From Amblyornis subalaris (Eukaryota > Chordata > Aves > Passeriformes > Ptilonorhynchidae): 64,000 bases of DNA. Both the position numbers and the translations under genes were made by a program. Positions within the stretch are counted from its first letter, which is position 1; each line of letters begins with the position of its first letter. This document shows positions 12,601 through 24,164 of this stretch, one piece after another. A model generated the notes under the pieces. The model worked only from the letters and a program-made list of their open reading frames with translations. It was not told the DNA's origin and did no database searches. Location: the NCBI GenBank assembly GCA_018881555.1, contig JACAXG010000071.1, positions 960,367-1,024,366 on the forward strand, written 5' to 3'.

Positions 12601-15600
12601 TCAGCAGAGTTTAGTGCGATTTACCATTTTTATTAATGATCTTGATGGGACAGAGAAATGTACAGCTGACTCCAAACTGGGAAAGGCTGTAAACACATTG
12701 GAAATGATTATATTACAAATTCATCTTGACAGACTGGAGAAATGGTCTGGAAAACAGGGGAGGAATCAAGACAGTCCAGAAGAGAATAATAAGGTGTGGA
12801 ATTAACAATCTCTGAGAAAAGACTCAAAAAATTGGTGGTGTTCAGTCNACAGACAAGACTGAGGGGAGATCTGAAGACTGACGAATAAAAGTAAAAACCA
12901 CACAGTATTCAGAGAAGACCAGAATCCGAAGGAGCAGCAGGAAAAGCCAGACAAGCTTTGCATGAGCCTTTGAACTTCCAAAATGAGGAAAATCTGAAGA
13001 GCCAGCTCAGAGGCTGAGTGCAAGATGATCAAAGTTCTCACATCCCATCCATGGGAAAGTTTTTAGGGTCTCTTGCTGACTGCCAGCAAGGAGGGACTGC
13101 AAGGAAACCCAGGATTAAACCCCCCTGTGCTGAACTCCACCCCTGAGAGTGCAGCAATCTCCAGGCCCTCTGTTAGGGGAGTTAGAGGCTGCTGTTCCAA
13201 GCAGTTACATTGGCACAAAACCTTCTCACTATATATAAATACACATCTTGAAAAAATCTAGCTCTAGAGAGTTAAANTTATATTTCTCCAGCAGCCTGTT
13301 ACCTTTAAGTGACAGCCACCCAGAAGTTCATAAACTCCAAGCTGGGCTTCAAGCAGAAACACCACTACCAGCACTTGGGGAGGAAGGGAATAACTCTGTA
13401 CCTGGCAAGTATTCAGACAGCAGATAGCAAATAACTCGATACAAATTTTGGTCAAAGTCAACATGCCTAAATTGCAATAGAACTGTTCTAACTGAGCCAA
13501 AGCTTACACTTAGAAACCCTCATGTGTGTGGCACTGTGCTGCCTGCAGCAGTCAGCTGGGTCACCAGGCTCAGGCAAAGAGCTCAGCTATGTGGTTACCA
13601 TTTACAATTTCCATGGTGTCCCGTGGTTCTCCTGGAGCTCTCCCATCCCAGTTTGATCTTGCTTAATTTGTTACACCAGATCTCATCCCTGGTTGGCTTA
13701 ATGGATGCATTAAGCGGGGGAGAAACCCACCACTCTGGATCTGGATTTGGTTAACAGCAGCCTCAGGTGTCAGGGGACAGCGAGACCATCAACAACANCC
13801 TAAGACAAAAAGGGACCTAAAAAAAGTGAGACACACTGCTATCCAGAAAAAGGTATTAAAAATGAAGCATCTGTGCTCTGAGTCATTATAGGCCCTTGAC
13901 AGATGTGATCTTCCCAGCCTCTCACTGGAGCTGCAAATAAAGACCCCTTCTCTTTCTTCTCTCCCGACAAGGATTAATGAGTCCTTGGGATGGCTCTCAG
14001 ACAAGCAAGCAAAGGCTGTGAACCTTTTCCAACACTGCAATTTATCTTGGGAAGACTATTCACATCNCTTCTCCCTCCCTCCCCAGGCTGGATTATGCTC
14101 TGACCTAGCACATTAATCTCCCAAAATATAATAATAATAATAGAAGGGAAAAAAAAAAGCACTGGACAATTGCCAGAAATAAATTAATAACCATCTCAGA
14201 TAGCCCTGCTGTGCAGGAACAAACTGCTCAGCTCCCCTGCCACCCATGTCATTCTAAGCAAAACTNTTCTCAGTTTAGATACCCCCTAAGCACCCTGCCT
14301 GAGACTTTTCAGCAATTAATGCTGGTACCTTGCATCTGTAGCATGCCTTTCATCCCAACAGCTGCCAGAAAGTTTCTATACTGAATGCAAATAATGCACA
14401 TTGATACATTTGCCACTGAAATGGGAATGCTACTGAGTGGAGAAAGAGGCAGCATGAGACATCTCTAAAGGTAAAAACATATTAAAGGATATTTTAAGAG
14501 AATGTAGTGAGAAAGTTTGAAAAGTTAGGCCTAGTCTACATATGATTTCATAAACATTTAAATATGTGAAGCATTCAAATATTTCTTCAACCCATGGTTA
14601 GAACTGGTGCTGTCTTTCGTGGTATGAGTAGCTTCAATTTAATCCTTTGACCCAAGTGGAAAGACAAAGAGACAAATACTTGCAATTTCTTCCTATTAAA
14701 TGAAGAGGTTCTTGCTTCAGAAATATGTATGTAGAGATTACTCAGAAAGCAAGACTTAGAAGAAAGTCAAGCAGAAAAGCAGTTATCTGGCTGCCAGCAC
14801 TGATTCCTCCTCAAGCAATGCCTACCTCACCTCTCTGGACTTTATTCACTTGCTGGTAGCACCAAACCCTTGCTCAGGTCTGTGATGGCTCAAAAACCAA
14901 ACCTCAATANCCAGGTGACTTTCTGCCAAAGTTTTATCAAGAAATTTTAATATTTTTATTCTTCCATCCATATTTGGCACTGGCACAGGTTGCCCAGAGA
15001 AGCTGTGGCTGCCCCACCCCTGGAAGTGTTCCAGGCCAGGTTGGACTGGGCTTGGAGCAACNTGGGCTAGNGGAAGGTGTCCCTGCCCATNGCAGGGGGT
15101 GGGACTGGGTGGGCTGTAAGGTCCCTTCCAACCCAAACCATTCCANGANTCTCTGATTCCATGCTGCAAATGTGTGGTAAAGGTATCAGANTATCAAAGA
15201 CAAAGGTTTGTAAATCAAGAAGTGTCTCCCACCTTTGACTTGACAGCCAGGATGATCTTGGGCAGGGCCACAACNAGGCATTTGAGGGCGATGGTGAGGT
15301 ACTTCAGCACAAAGTCTGCGATGCCCACGATCCACATGAGGTCAAAGAAGTCCAGCCTGTCCAGGTTGGGTTTCAGGAATATGAGGCTGAAAGGCACGAG
15401 ACACCAAAGCTCAAATACCAATGAGGAGAACCTGGCCCAAGCTTCTTGTATCCACTGCTGGCTATAGAGAGCCCAGAAACTCCCCTGAACTTCAGGGAAG
15501 TTCTCAAGGGCAATAGGAGTAAGAACATGCAAATTAGACCTGTGGTTGCTCAGGGCCTCTTGGCTTTGTTCTTGCCCACTTTTACTGAGGTCAGCAGGTT

Positions 15601-18600
15601 TGCCCACTGTTGCAAAGCACGACCCAAACACGTATAAAATCTGTTCTGGAAGACAGCAATGTCCATAACCTGCATTCTCCACTGCAACAGAGCCTCTGGT
15701 GTGCTGACAGTGCCCTTAGTGCACAGGCTTGCCTCACATGATCTGGGTGTAAAAGCTTATCCTGGGGAGTCCTGCTCAGAACAGTTATGGTTCCCTGGGG
15801 AAGTGAACACCCCCACATCCCCTAAGACTGGTTTGCCACAGGGGCACAATCTCTAAAGCTACTTGTGCACATGAAACAAAGTGATGACATGGCAGAAAGG
15901 TCAGAACTTCAGGTGGGTCACGCTCTGACAGCAGTTGGCCACTGCCTGAAGCAGAACAAGAGCTGGCCTCTGTTCATGCTCTTACCTGAACCAAAGATCC
16001 AAAAAAGTAAAGCCCCTCATATAGTGTCACTTACTGGGCTGAACATTTGCTGTTTAAAAAAGTGGAGTCTGGGACAGCAGAATTTCACCCAGCAATGGGC
16101 AGGAGCTACTGACCTGAGCAACAATGAGAACTAGACTCTACTCAGGCTGGAAAACCAGAATTCACCTTCAGGGTGTTTACCTGCTGAAGCCTTATGGTAG
16201 AAAGCAAAAACTTAACAGGAAAAAAAAAAAGGCAAAGTAAAGTAACCAACCCAAAATGAAAAGCCTGAACATGAATTTAAAATACTCACAACACTGGCAC
16301 AGCACAACAGGTAAAATTACACCCTAAAAACAGAAACAGAATCAGAGACTTTACTACTATTCATGCACTAGAAACAAGAAAAAAAAAATCAGGAAATGAA
16401 AAATAAGCCAGAAAGAAAAAAAACTGAAGCAGCCATTTCTAATTTGACAAGCCTGGCTTGTGAACAGTCCCAGGTCCCCACACAGCAAGCAATAGATAGA
16501 CCAGCCCAAGCATGACACCACTGCAGCACTCACAGCAACAGGGCTTTTCATGGAGCTGTGGCCCAGCCTGTCCACTGGAAATAAGCCATGCCCTAAACTG
16601 TTTGTAGGATGGCCCCAGATTGCTAAAATCCCTTTATTTTAGATGACCTAGCCTTTATTTTAAACTCGTCCCATTCATGCTTTTAAGCTTGACCACCTTC
16701 TTAGGGACACNGTTTCCCTATGGCAGAAACAAATTTCTTCTTCATGCTTTCACACCTTTCTGCCATTCCTGTTCCTTCTTTTCCATTCCCTCCCACAAGC
16801 CCCATACAGAGAATCCCATGGCTTGGCCTCTCCCATTCAGACCCACACATTCAAGCCTTCTCANCTCTCCCCTTTTCTTTGCTTCCTATCTGTCATTATT
16901 TCTATCTGCTTTATAATAAGCAGGGCAGTGCTGAACCAAATCCATTAGCATGAACTTTTCTGTACTTGAGAACTAATTTAGTCAGAATTTGAAAGGCAAG
17001 GCTACCCCANTTACCTCACATCCAAGTGCCTCCAAGCCCTGAGATCACTGAAGTANAACACTAATATTTCATCTCCTGTTCTAGACTCAAAGCTTGACAG
17101 ACTGCAAACATTACAGGAGGAGGAAAATCAGTGGGTCAATTCCTTATCTGCTTCTGACATCTNCTCTTTATGTTCAGTTGCAGTGGTCAAAATGGAAATT
17201 AAGAGGTCCCTCTTGAAAAGAATCCACCCTGCTTTGATACATGTGATGTATNGTGACACCCTGGCCCAATTATTGATAGAAGCACAGTCCACTGGTAGAG
17301 GTGACACACATCCTTTTACTTCATTGCAAGATATTACAAAGATGTAGCAAAGCCAGCAGATACTGTAGGCACACACACTTCCTCTCAAAGTGTGGGGAAA
17401 AGTGGCCTTCCCTCTTTTCCTCCCTGCAATTATCACCTGCTTCCCTCCTGTACAATGTAAATTTTGCCCACCTGTTGTAGAGCTGCTGAGAGCTGAATGT
17501 GTAAAGCAAGTACAGGGTGTTTCCAGTGAGAAAGGCCAGGATCCAGAAGACAACCAACACTGACCTCTTCTCCTGAGCAAGGAAAAGAAGCAGAGTTATC
17601 TCAATTTGAAGTCTCAAGATTTGAGGTGAGCCTTCAACTGCTGAAAAATGCAAGGCCAACCCAGGTTGCAAATANGTAACTAAGTGTTCAGTAATTATTT
17701 TATTTACACAGGACTAAGACTCAAAAGTAGGCTGCTAGGTAAAGACATATATAAACACAAGCAGAAATGCCTCTCACTCAGGTAACCTTTTCAGATGAAG
17801 TAACTTCAGAGAAATTAATTGAAATAGGCTGGTGAAAANAACAGCCTTACTTGCAGAATGCAATCTTCAAAGTTGGGATCTTTCTTGGGACATCTCAAAT
17901 CCCCTGATGTTTAAAATGCAGTATGACAAGCAGATTAAAAAAACTCAGTTCCATGTGTTGTCCTAAATTCTGAGCTGTCACCTGGTTGGAGTGACACTTC
18001 ATCCAAGGGCGTGTTTTATAAATAGATCCAAAGTCACTCAGTGGAAGGCTTAGCTAAATCAAATATAACCCATCACTACATGCAGCACATCTGAGTGTTA
18101 TCCAAAAGCATGGAGGTTCTGGACACACTTCAATCTTTTGATTGAAGAAATAATTAAAGGCCAAGAGAAGTGCAAATCTTGCATTTCAAAATACATGGAA
18201 TGTTATAGACAGAAGCTGGATGGCAGAAGATCTGGTCCTGGGTCTTGGCCCNGTGTAATTTTGGGGAGTAAATTGTACTCCTGGGAGGAAAACACCGTTT
18301 TTCTTGTGAGCTGATTTATTAAGAAAGTAGGTCTCTGTAGCTGTTCAACAGCCAGGGCTGTTAGGCTGAGATTTAAAGCAGGAGGATTAAGGGNCACACT
18401 ACTGGAAGGACAGAGGTGCAAAGTGCAAGGCAACAGCAATCTATTACTGGATTGTGCCATTTCTCTGTTCATTCAGCATTGGATCGCATTGATTCCACTG
18501 CTGCTGGTAGATGTAAGTGTACAGTTGTGCCACTCATGTAATTTTAACAAAAAANCAATTCTAGTCTTGTGCTTTTAGTGCTGTTGAACTATTCTCCTGA

Positions 18601-21600
18601 CACAGAAGATCAGAAGACCTGAAAAGATCTGCTGGTTTCTTTATATTCTAGGCATATTATCCACAGAGCATTACACAGATACTAGCAAGCAATACATCTA
18701 CAACATCTCTCAGCTGANCATCTCAAAACATTATCTAAATGCTAATAAGTCAAATCTCATCATTAACAAGTCAAATAGGTTTCAGCACCTCTGCTGTACA
18801 TAATGGGAAACCAAAGTGNAGAGAAGTGCTGGAATATGCACTGCCAGTCAGAGGCAGAGGGAGATGCAGATTACNACATCCCTGACCTGTCCTCTGTTTG
18901 TTTTACTATGTCAGATNTTCACAAAAAAGCAGGATAGAAACTGTGGGACAGCATCAGTGGGCAGAAGCAGGAAGAAGAGGACGGATCTGTACACATATAA
19001 ATGTATTCAGCTTTACACTACAAAACAAGGTTCAACACAGATGTTATTTTGTGCACAGAGTGATGTTTCCTGGGAACATAAGAAGGTGAAATGCTGGACT
19101 CACCTTCAAAGCAACCTGTTCCCGGAGCGTGGAGTTGGCGTAGGCGAACGTGCTGGCCATGCCAATGCACACAGCAATTCCTGCAGGGAAAGGCACAGTG
19201 CTACTCCCAGAATGAGTAAGGATGCTCAGACATGCCACACATACAATTCCATAGTGCTAAAATACTCAGGCACCATTAAAAGAACCTGGATAGGCATATT
19301 ATTTATGGAACTCTGAAGATCTCAATTGTAAGATGCAACCACTGATGCTGTTTTCACTTCACAAGTACCACCCTCCCAGCAAGACAAGTGTCTCATCCTT
19401 CTGAACCCTTCTGNGCTACGCAGAAACCTTTGCTGTCACCAATGTAAGCTCTCCCAATCTCTCCTAGAGAAAACTTTGAGGGAGAAGCCATGGTAACAGC
19501 CTCACAGGAATGTCAAGGAGAGATCAGGAACAGGAACAGAACTGGTCAGGACAGGAAGCAGATGGGTCTGACCCAGATGAAAACAGCTTGGACTGAAAGT
19601 AGCGTGAACTTATTCCATATATTATCCCATGCATTTGAATATGTTCCCTTCACGCTAGACTCCATCTGGCCACTGTCACATGGATAAATGTATCAGACAC
19701 CACAGCCTGATAAAGCTTCCTAACCACTCTCTTCTAATCACAGTCCAAAAAGGATGGATGCTTACCAAGCTTGTGCTGGAAACAAACTTTAGCCAGGAGG
19801 ATCAAGATGAAGGGAAGTCCCTTTTGCAGCCAACCGATCACAGCTTTCAACTCTGAAAGAGCCGGGGCCGGAGTTCCAGCCTGCTCCTCGCTGCCCTCCT
19901 CGGCGTGGCCGTGCCGGTCTCCCCCCGCCATGTGCAGCAGAGAGGAGCCCCGGTGATGGCCGTGGTGGAAGTGATGGGACGACTGCCGGTGGTGGAACGG
20001 GGCTCCCTCGGCTCGACCGGCCCCCTCCTCCCTCGGGGCTGGCATCTGGATGAACACTTCCCCACCTCCCGCGGAAGAGCCCAGCACCAGCCCCGACTGG
20101 AAGGGCGCGGCCGTGATGGTGCCCGAGGGGATCCCGGCCAGCCCCGAGAACAGCTGCTGTGGTGAGGAGGCTTCAGCCTTCAGGCTTTCAAAAACTCCAC
20201 TTTCATCCACGCTGGTTTCAGAACTGACCGTCTGGCTCCGGTTTCTGCAGCGGGCAGAGATTAAAGGGATTAAACAAAAATGAGTGCACAGAACTTTGTG
20301 GTGTTTTAGCCCAATCCCGACTGCAGTGATTTGAGTTCCTCACATGCTATCAGAACTGGAAGGTCTCCAGATGACAGATGCTTTTCCCTATATTTGCTGT
20401 TGGAAAGTCACAGTGCAGAACTAGAGGCCAGTCCCCAGACTCCTCAGATAACACCAGAGAACCCCTAAAGATCTGACCAAAATGCATCAGTTCCTTCACC
20501 CAAGAAATCAAGTTCCCAAACACCCCGCTTACTTTTGAAGAAATGAAAGAAATAATAAATCCAATACCAAACCAAACATCTATAATGATTTGAGTATTTA
20601 AGGAAAAACATACAAAACCCCATGGAACTTGACACAGCACAACAACAGAACANGACACAGAACAAAACAAGTCATATTATACACAAACAAATTAACCAAG
20701 NTAACTCGAAGCAATGACCTACCCCCAAAACCTGTCTTTATTTAGGGACAATCATTACCTGCCCACTGATGAGTTGCACCAACAAGAGATAGAATTACCA
20801 GGGGAAAAGAAGTGTTGAGAGCTGCTTGTGTGTCCCTGAGCTGACACATATTATAAGTGAAGGATATGTTCATGGGTCCAGATAAGTTCTTTCATTTTGA
20901 TATTGTTGGCAAATTGGACATGGCTGTACTTAAATTACTGGGCACTGGACAGAAGTGGTTCTGGCACTAATTCTTTCCCGAGCGTGCTGGAATATAGCCA
21001 GATTCCAAAAAGTCTTTCATCGTAACAGCAAAAGACAATAGGTTCTCTTCACTAGAAGTCAATACAGGGAAAGTTTAGATGACAGGGAACGATGCAGATA
21101 ACAAGTAGAATGGTCAGTAGGCAGTAAAAGCTTGACAGACAGCAAATACCTCTCTAACTTGCAAAAGCAGAGTAAACAATAAATAAAGCTCAGCAAGAGG
21201 CAAAGCCCACAAGTAAGGCATGTTGCAGAGCTTTGGTCTCTCTTGATTTTAATCCTGGGAGATCTCCAACTTTAGAAAATGTGGTCACAAGCTGAGACAG
21301 CACATGCAAGGCCCTCAACCCTCTCTTCCCCATGGGTCCAAAANCCTCCCCGGGCACCTTACAGAGTACAGAGCACTGCCTTTCACCTCCTCTGGGGACC
21401 GCTTCAAACCTCTCTGGGCACACCTTCCCACTGAGTAAACTCCTAATAAGGTTTTTTATAGCTGCACCCCATTCCCNCTGTCTCTCCACAGGCTCCAGCA
21501 AGGAATCAAGTCAACAAGACATTGCACACCTCTTTCTGGTTCAAAATATTCATCAACCAGGTCTTTCATTTCACACCTAACATTGCAATTCAGGGATGTA

Positions 21601-22831
21601 TACACAACTCAGGCCTGGGAACACAACAAACAGACTGGGTGGTACCCAGTGTTACAAATAAAGACACGACTATTGTCTGGAATAGTATTACCNGGATACG
21701 TGACTATGCTTTCAGCAGGAAGGAATTAATCTGGGACATATTTAAAAACAAACAAGGTTTGTTTGTTGAAATTGTGAGGCTGCTGAAGTTAACAGAAGTG
21801 AAGACCAGTGGAAACAGCATGNCCTACAGTTAGAAAACCTTCAGCTTCTGTTGCTGACAATATGTATTTACCCTGTTACAACCCAGCAGCATCATGCAGA
21901 CAAATGTTGAAGATGGCTTTCTCTTCCCCTGAAATTAAGAATGGTACCATGCTAGCAGTGGCCATGATATTAAGCTTCAACTCTACTTTCTACTAAGAAA
22001 TATTTCCTAATGATCTTTCACTTATAATCTCAGCTCAGACAAAGTAATGAAATTCGTTAGTTCCATCTTTGTCTTGAAGTAATTAGATTAGTTTCTTCTT
22101 TAGAAAAAAAATTAAAAGGTCAAGCTCTAAGTCGGGAAAGCACCAGGGAATATTTAGTACCAGAACAACAACAGTGGCAAGGCTCCACTGCTGCTGTTAT
22201 AATTACAGAAATGAATTAGAGGTATTCTGCTTCTAAACACTCACGTACATGAAGATAGATACAGACTCTGGGAAGATATTAAGGACACCCCAAACTCTTT
22301 ATAAAACACTAAGTCANAGTAGTTGGGAGCTTCAGACCAGCAGACTTTTTAAACACTTTAATAAGAGAAGCGTAAATAGTTTCTGTTCACACATGTCACT
22401 CCCTGCACACTGATAGTGCTCAGGTTGCCCACAGGACTGTGCCATGAATCCCTCCTCCAGAGCTCCACACATCCTGCCTATGCTAAGGCAGCTGTCTCCA
22501 GACGTGCCATACTGAACCACCTTGAAACACTGTGGGTGATACCAGTCAACAACTGACAAAGAGGAGAAAAGTAAATCTGTCCTTGAAATCCCCAAACCTG
22601 AACAGAAAGCCTGGCCACACCACATGCACAAGAATTCTATGCCTTCCTCAATTTCGAGCTTTCATCTTCTAAAACACTCCCTACACTTAAATCAGAACAG
22701 TCCTCTCGGNAGAGGAAAATGGAGGAAAGAAGAAGGGAAAGGGTTTACCTTTCGGGAGGCACGTTGTCAGTGTTGCTGCTGTGCCGCCTCTGCATTTTCC
22801 TCAACACCTTAAAACACAACACGCTCAACAT
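493..22831 (-). CDS. RNFT2: RNFT2, membrane-anchored RING finger E3 ubiquitin ligase (9 coding exons)
   Basis: The coding sequence joins 22749-22831, 19766-20244, 19104-19180, 17472-17572, 15233-15386, 6095-6244, 2667-2732, 1611-1712 and 493-627 on the minus strand. This totals 1347 bases, or 448 residues plus stop, close to the roughly 444 I recall for human RNFT2. Every junction is GT-AG and every phase matches. In order, the protein shows a Ser/Gly/His-rich N-terminal region (His cluster about residues 112-125), several hydrophobic segments from about residue 168 to 346, and a C-terminal C3HC4 RING with Cys388, Cys391, Cys403, His405, Cys408, Cys411, Cys422 and Cys425. The protein ends HFQVY, as in human RNFT2. 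The family consists of polytopic membrane E3 ligases; mammalian RNFT2 is reported to promote IL-3 receptor alpha degradation (recalled, not visible here). The paralogue RNFT1 is less likely, because of the C-terminal wording and the SPRING1 neighbour. The 3' UTR continues past the window start. Confidence 0.95.
1611..1712 (-). CDS. RNFT2: RNFT2 coding exon 8 (first half of RING)
   Basis: This 102-base exon encodes residues 371-404. It contains GDICAICQAEF with RING cysteines 388 and 391, and ends LMCQ with the third cysteine, 403. The acceptor is ctaccag and the donor GTAAGA. The RING is split between this exon and the last one. Confidence 0.95.
2667..2732 (-). CDS. RNFT2: RNFT2 coding exon 7 (linker before RING)
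   Basis: This 66-base exon encodes residues 349-370, beginning SFDICGRVGSVRKALK. It is too short to stand out as an ORF and was found from the expected sequence between the last membrane segment and the RING. The acceptor is ttttgcag, the donor GTAAGG, and both ends are phase 0. Confidence 0.93.
3434..3496. repeat. Short direct duplication (18 bp, 45-bp offset)
   Basis: The 18-base word taatgcttccagtcagca occurs at 3434-3451 and again at 3479-3496. This is a minor local duplication in RNFT2 intron 6 with no evident function. Confidence 0.85.
4391..4477. repeat. 27-bp tandem repeat, about 3.2 copies
   Basis: Three perfect 27-base units (4391-4417, 4418-4444, 4445-4471), each beginning GGGCTCTCCACCCACAGCC, are followed by a partial fourth. 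The array lies in RNFT2 intron 6 (2733-6094). One frame is open across it and would read as a Gly-Ser-Pro-Pro-Thr-Ala-Pro-Ala-Leu repeat, but nothing suggests it is translated. Perfect identity between units implies recent expansion and probable length polymorphism. Confidence 0.93.
6095..6244 (-). CDS. RNFT2: RNFT2 coding exon 6
   Basis: This 150-base exon encodes residues 299-348, from GKFYLVIEELSQLFRSLVP through WYKYIMGDD to the hydrophobic segment YFLGGILIIMYSLCK. It begins and ends in phase 0. The acceptor is gttccag and the donor GTAAGC. This is among the best-conserved parts of the RNFT family. Confidence 0.96.
7195..7640. promoter_or_regulatory. Candidate intronic regulatory element in RNFT2 intron 5
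   Basis: This GC-richer pocket sits in an otherwise AT-rich 9-kb intron. Visible words include a CRE/ATF-like TGATGTCA (7217-7224), CCAATCACTAATTGG (a CCAAT box facing its own inverse, 7231-7245), GGATTA (7261-7266) and, in the opposite orientation, TAATCC (7487-7492), which are K50 homeodomain (OTX/PITX/CRX) type sites, and GGTTGCTA, an RFX-like half site (7431-7438). Such density is typical of enhancers, but these are short words and no conservation data are available. No ORF here resembles a protein. Confidence 0.35.
12614..12990 (+). mobile_element. Degraded CR1 LINE fragment (end of ORF2)
   Basis: The plus strand translates with interruptions to FINDLDG...SKLGKAVNT...LDRLEKW, the pattern at the end of the CR1 reverse transcriptase domain. 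Further CR1-like nucleotide wording follows, with many substitutions. This is an old inactive copy in RNFT2 intron 5, antisense to the gene. Confidence 0.75.
14124..14143. repeat. Short (ATA)n microsatellite
   Basis: A run of ATA repeats (aatataataataataatag) is closely followed by an A-rich tract, in RNFT2 intron 5. Confidence 0.8.
14975..15163 (+). mobile_element. CR1 LINE 3' end
   Basis: The sequence follows the avian CR1 3' terminus, from ggcacaggttgcccagagaa through the poly-G/T rich stretch to ggtcccttccaacccaaacc and attccatg. Several ambiguous bases cluster here (15062, 15071, 15092, 15146, 15149). It lies in RNFT2 intron 5, only about 70 bases from the donor of exon 5. Confidence 0.9.
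15233..15386 (-). CDS. RNFT2: RNFT2 coding exon 5 (membrane segments)
   Basis: This 154-base exon encodes residues 248-298, including LDFFDLMWIVGIADFVLKY and then LPKIILAVKSK. One ambiguous base falls in a CTN codon, which is Leu whatever the base. The acceptor is tttcag, completing Ser247 as AG+C, and the donor is GTGGGA. It ends in phase 0. Confidence 0.95.
17472..17572 (-). CDS. RNFT2: RNFT2 coding exon 4 (transmembrane segment)
   Basis: This 101-base exon encodes residues 214-246 plus two bases of Ser247. EKR is followed by a strongly hydrophobic run (VLVVFWILAFL) and then YTFSSQQLYN, matching human RNFT2 almost residue for residue. The acceptor is ttgctcag and the donor GTGGGC. Confidence 0.95.
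19104..19180 (-). CDS. RNFT2: RNFT2 coding exon 3
   Basis: This 77-base exon encodes the completion of Gly188 and residues 189-213, a small-residue hydrophobic stretch (IAVCIGMASTFAYANS) followed by LREQVALK. The acceptor is preceded by tttccctgcag and the donor is GTGAGT. It ends in phase 0. Confidence 0.95.
19766..20244 (-). CDS. RNFT2: RNFT2 coding exon 2 (Ser/Gly/His-rich region and first hydrophobic segment)
   Basis: The largest coding exon encodes residues 29-187. It starts NRSQTVSSE, runs through a Gly/Pro/Glu-rich stretch and a His-rich cluster (about residues 112-125), and ends in a hydrophobic segment, GLPFILILLA (residues 170-179), before the donor GTAAGC. It is markedly more GC- and CpG-rich than the flanking introns, so ORFs on the opposite strand here are shadows. 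Human has Cys where this copy reads Gly in the VIGWLQ stretch, a one-base difference. Confidence 0.95.
22749..22831 (-). CDS. RNFT2: RNFT2 coding exon 1 (start codon)
   Basis: The chosen ATG is at 22831-22829, giving a start MLSVLCFK followed by VLRKMQRRHSSNTDN, a stretch that closely matches the human N-terminus. The eight residues before VLRK equal the human number but differ in sequence, so this start is plausible but the least certain part of the model. The frame stays open upstream. A good acceptor (ctgcag) ends just before 22878, so the exon probably begins there with a short 5' UTR. An internal Met at residue 13 is an alternative start. The donor is GTAAAC, and the exon ends in phase 2 (AG, completed to AGA Arg28). 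Confidence 0.82.
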
Positions 22832-22878
22832 GAACCCTTGTGGCTCAGCAAATCCCACTGTGGCTACTGGCACAGGCC
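22750..22878 (-). other. RNFT2: Probable full extent of RNFT2 exon carrying the start codon
   Basis: The minus strand has an acceptor-like pyrimidine run ending ctgcag immediately before 22878, about 47 bases upstream of the start codon. This implies a noncoding first exon further upstream, most likely in the CpG island near 24.26-24.4 kb, where a donor-like ccg|gtgcgt lies on the minus strand at about 24262. The link is inferred, not shown. Confidence 0.45.
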
Positions 22879-23740
22879 CTGCAGTCAGAGGGCTGTGGGA
22901 CCCACCCAGCTTGGGACATGGCTGGCAGAGATCATTTGCTTCTGTGACACAGCACCTCGAGCTCCCATTTGTTTCTCAGTGCACTGCAAAGCAAAACTGA
23001 GAGGGAAGAAAAAAAAGAAAATGTGTAAAGATTTTAAATGAAAAAAATACAATTACGTCATGACAATATTCTTATAAGAAGCATCTCATTCATTTTAATC
23101 TATAAAAAATTCCATTTGCAGATTCTGCACAATGGCCCCAGACAACAATAGCTACTTAATAAAATGTAAATACTAAAATCTAAATAGTTTTGAGTATAAA
23201 AAGTCGTAACATTATTTATAACCTTTCATACTGCACAATTATATGTAAATAAATGTGTAGCCCTATACCTGTATTGTGCAAAGGCACAATGGCTTTGGGA
23301 AGGTTTACCAGGTGTCTGAAAGCACAGTACCTGAACAACAGCTTCATCCAGAGGTGCAAGGTGCCACAGTGGGAGAGATGGAAGCTCAAGAGCGTGCAGA
23401 CATTCACACATGGAGTCCTTCAGAGAGTCCAAGATGGTCCAAATTTCAAACCCATCACAGGTCCTTCAAGCTGGGTGACTGTCAAGCACCTGGCCCCCAG
23501 TGCTCACATAGTCCACCTGGAGGAAGCACATACAGAGAATCATTTTCAGCACAGCACAACGAGTTTCATCTCTCCATCCCCCTGGGAAAGGCAGAGAGGT
23601 GCAGGAACCCTTGGTGCTTCAACTCCTGCCCACGTGCATGATCAAGCAGGGCTGTTCTCCTCTGGGATTGGCACCTGCAGCCCTGTTCCCTGCACAGGCA
23701 CTCCCTGGGAGTACTCCCAGAGTTGTACTCTGCCTTCTTT

Positions 23741-24122
23741 GTGTACATACACACACGTTTTATTACACANAAACGTGTGTGTCTGTAATAAATANATATA
23801 TTCATAAACGTATTTATATATACATGCACATATATCANAGAATACATCACACACATATATACATATATATACATATGTATATACACACATATACACATAT
23901 CTTTTAATACAGTCCTATACATATACACATAGATGTATAAGTGCACATTTGTATATACCCATATCTATTACTACAGTTCTATACATATATACAGCTCTCT
24001 CTATATACATACATCTATACACACACACATATATAGACATTATGTACATATACACATAGATATATATATATACATCTCTAAATACAATTCTATATACACA
24101 CACATANATGTACACACACATA
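23741..24122. repeat. Composite CA/TA microsatellite
   Basis: Nearly 400 bases are built from tacacaca, tatata and catata words with four interspersed ambiguous bases. It generates long but meaningless ORFs (Met/Tyr/Ile/His-rich) on both strands. It ends about 50 bases before the CpG island of the RNFT2/SPRING1 promoter. Alternating purine-pyrimidine tracts of this length can adopt Z-DNA or cruciform structures. Confidence 0.95.
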
Positions 24123-24164
24123 AGCGAGGCCTTTTCTTCCGATTAGGTCAGGAAAGGAGATTCC

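Noticed and set aside
19905..20283. Plus-strand ORFs opposite RNFT2 exon 2
   Set aside because: Shadow frames of a GC-rich coding exon. The minus strand gives the conserved RNFT2 protein with exact splice sites.
23566..24121. Several Tyr/Ile/Met/His-rich ORFs on both strands
   Set aside because: They are translations of the CA/TA microsatellite.
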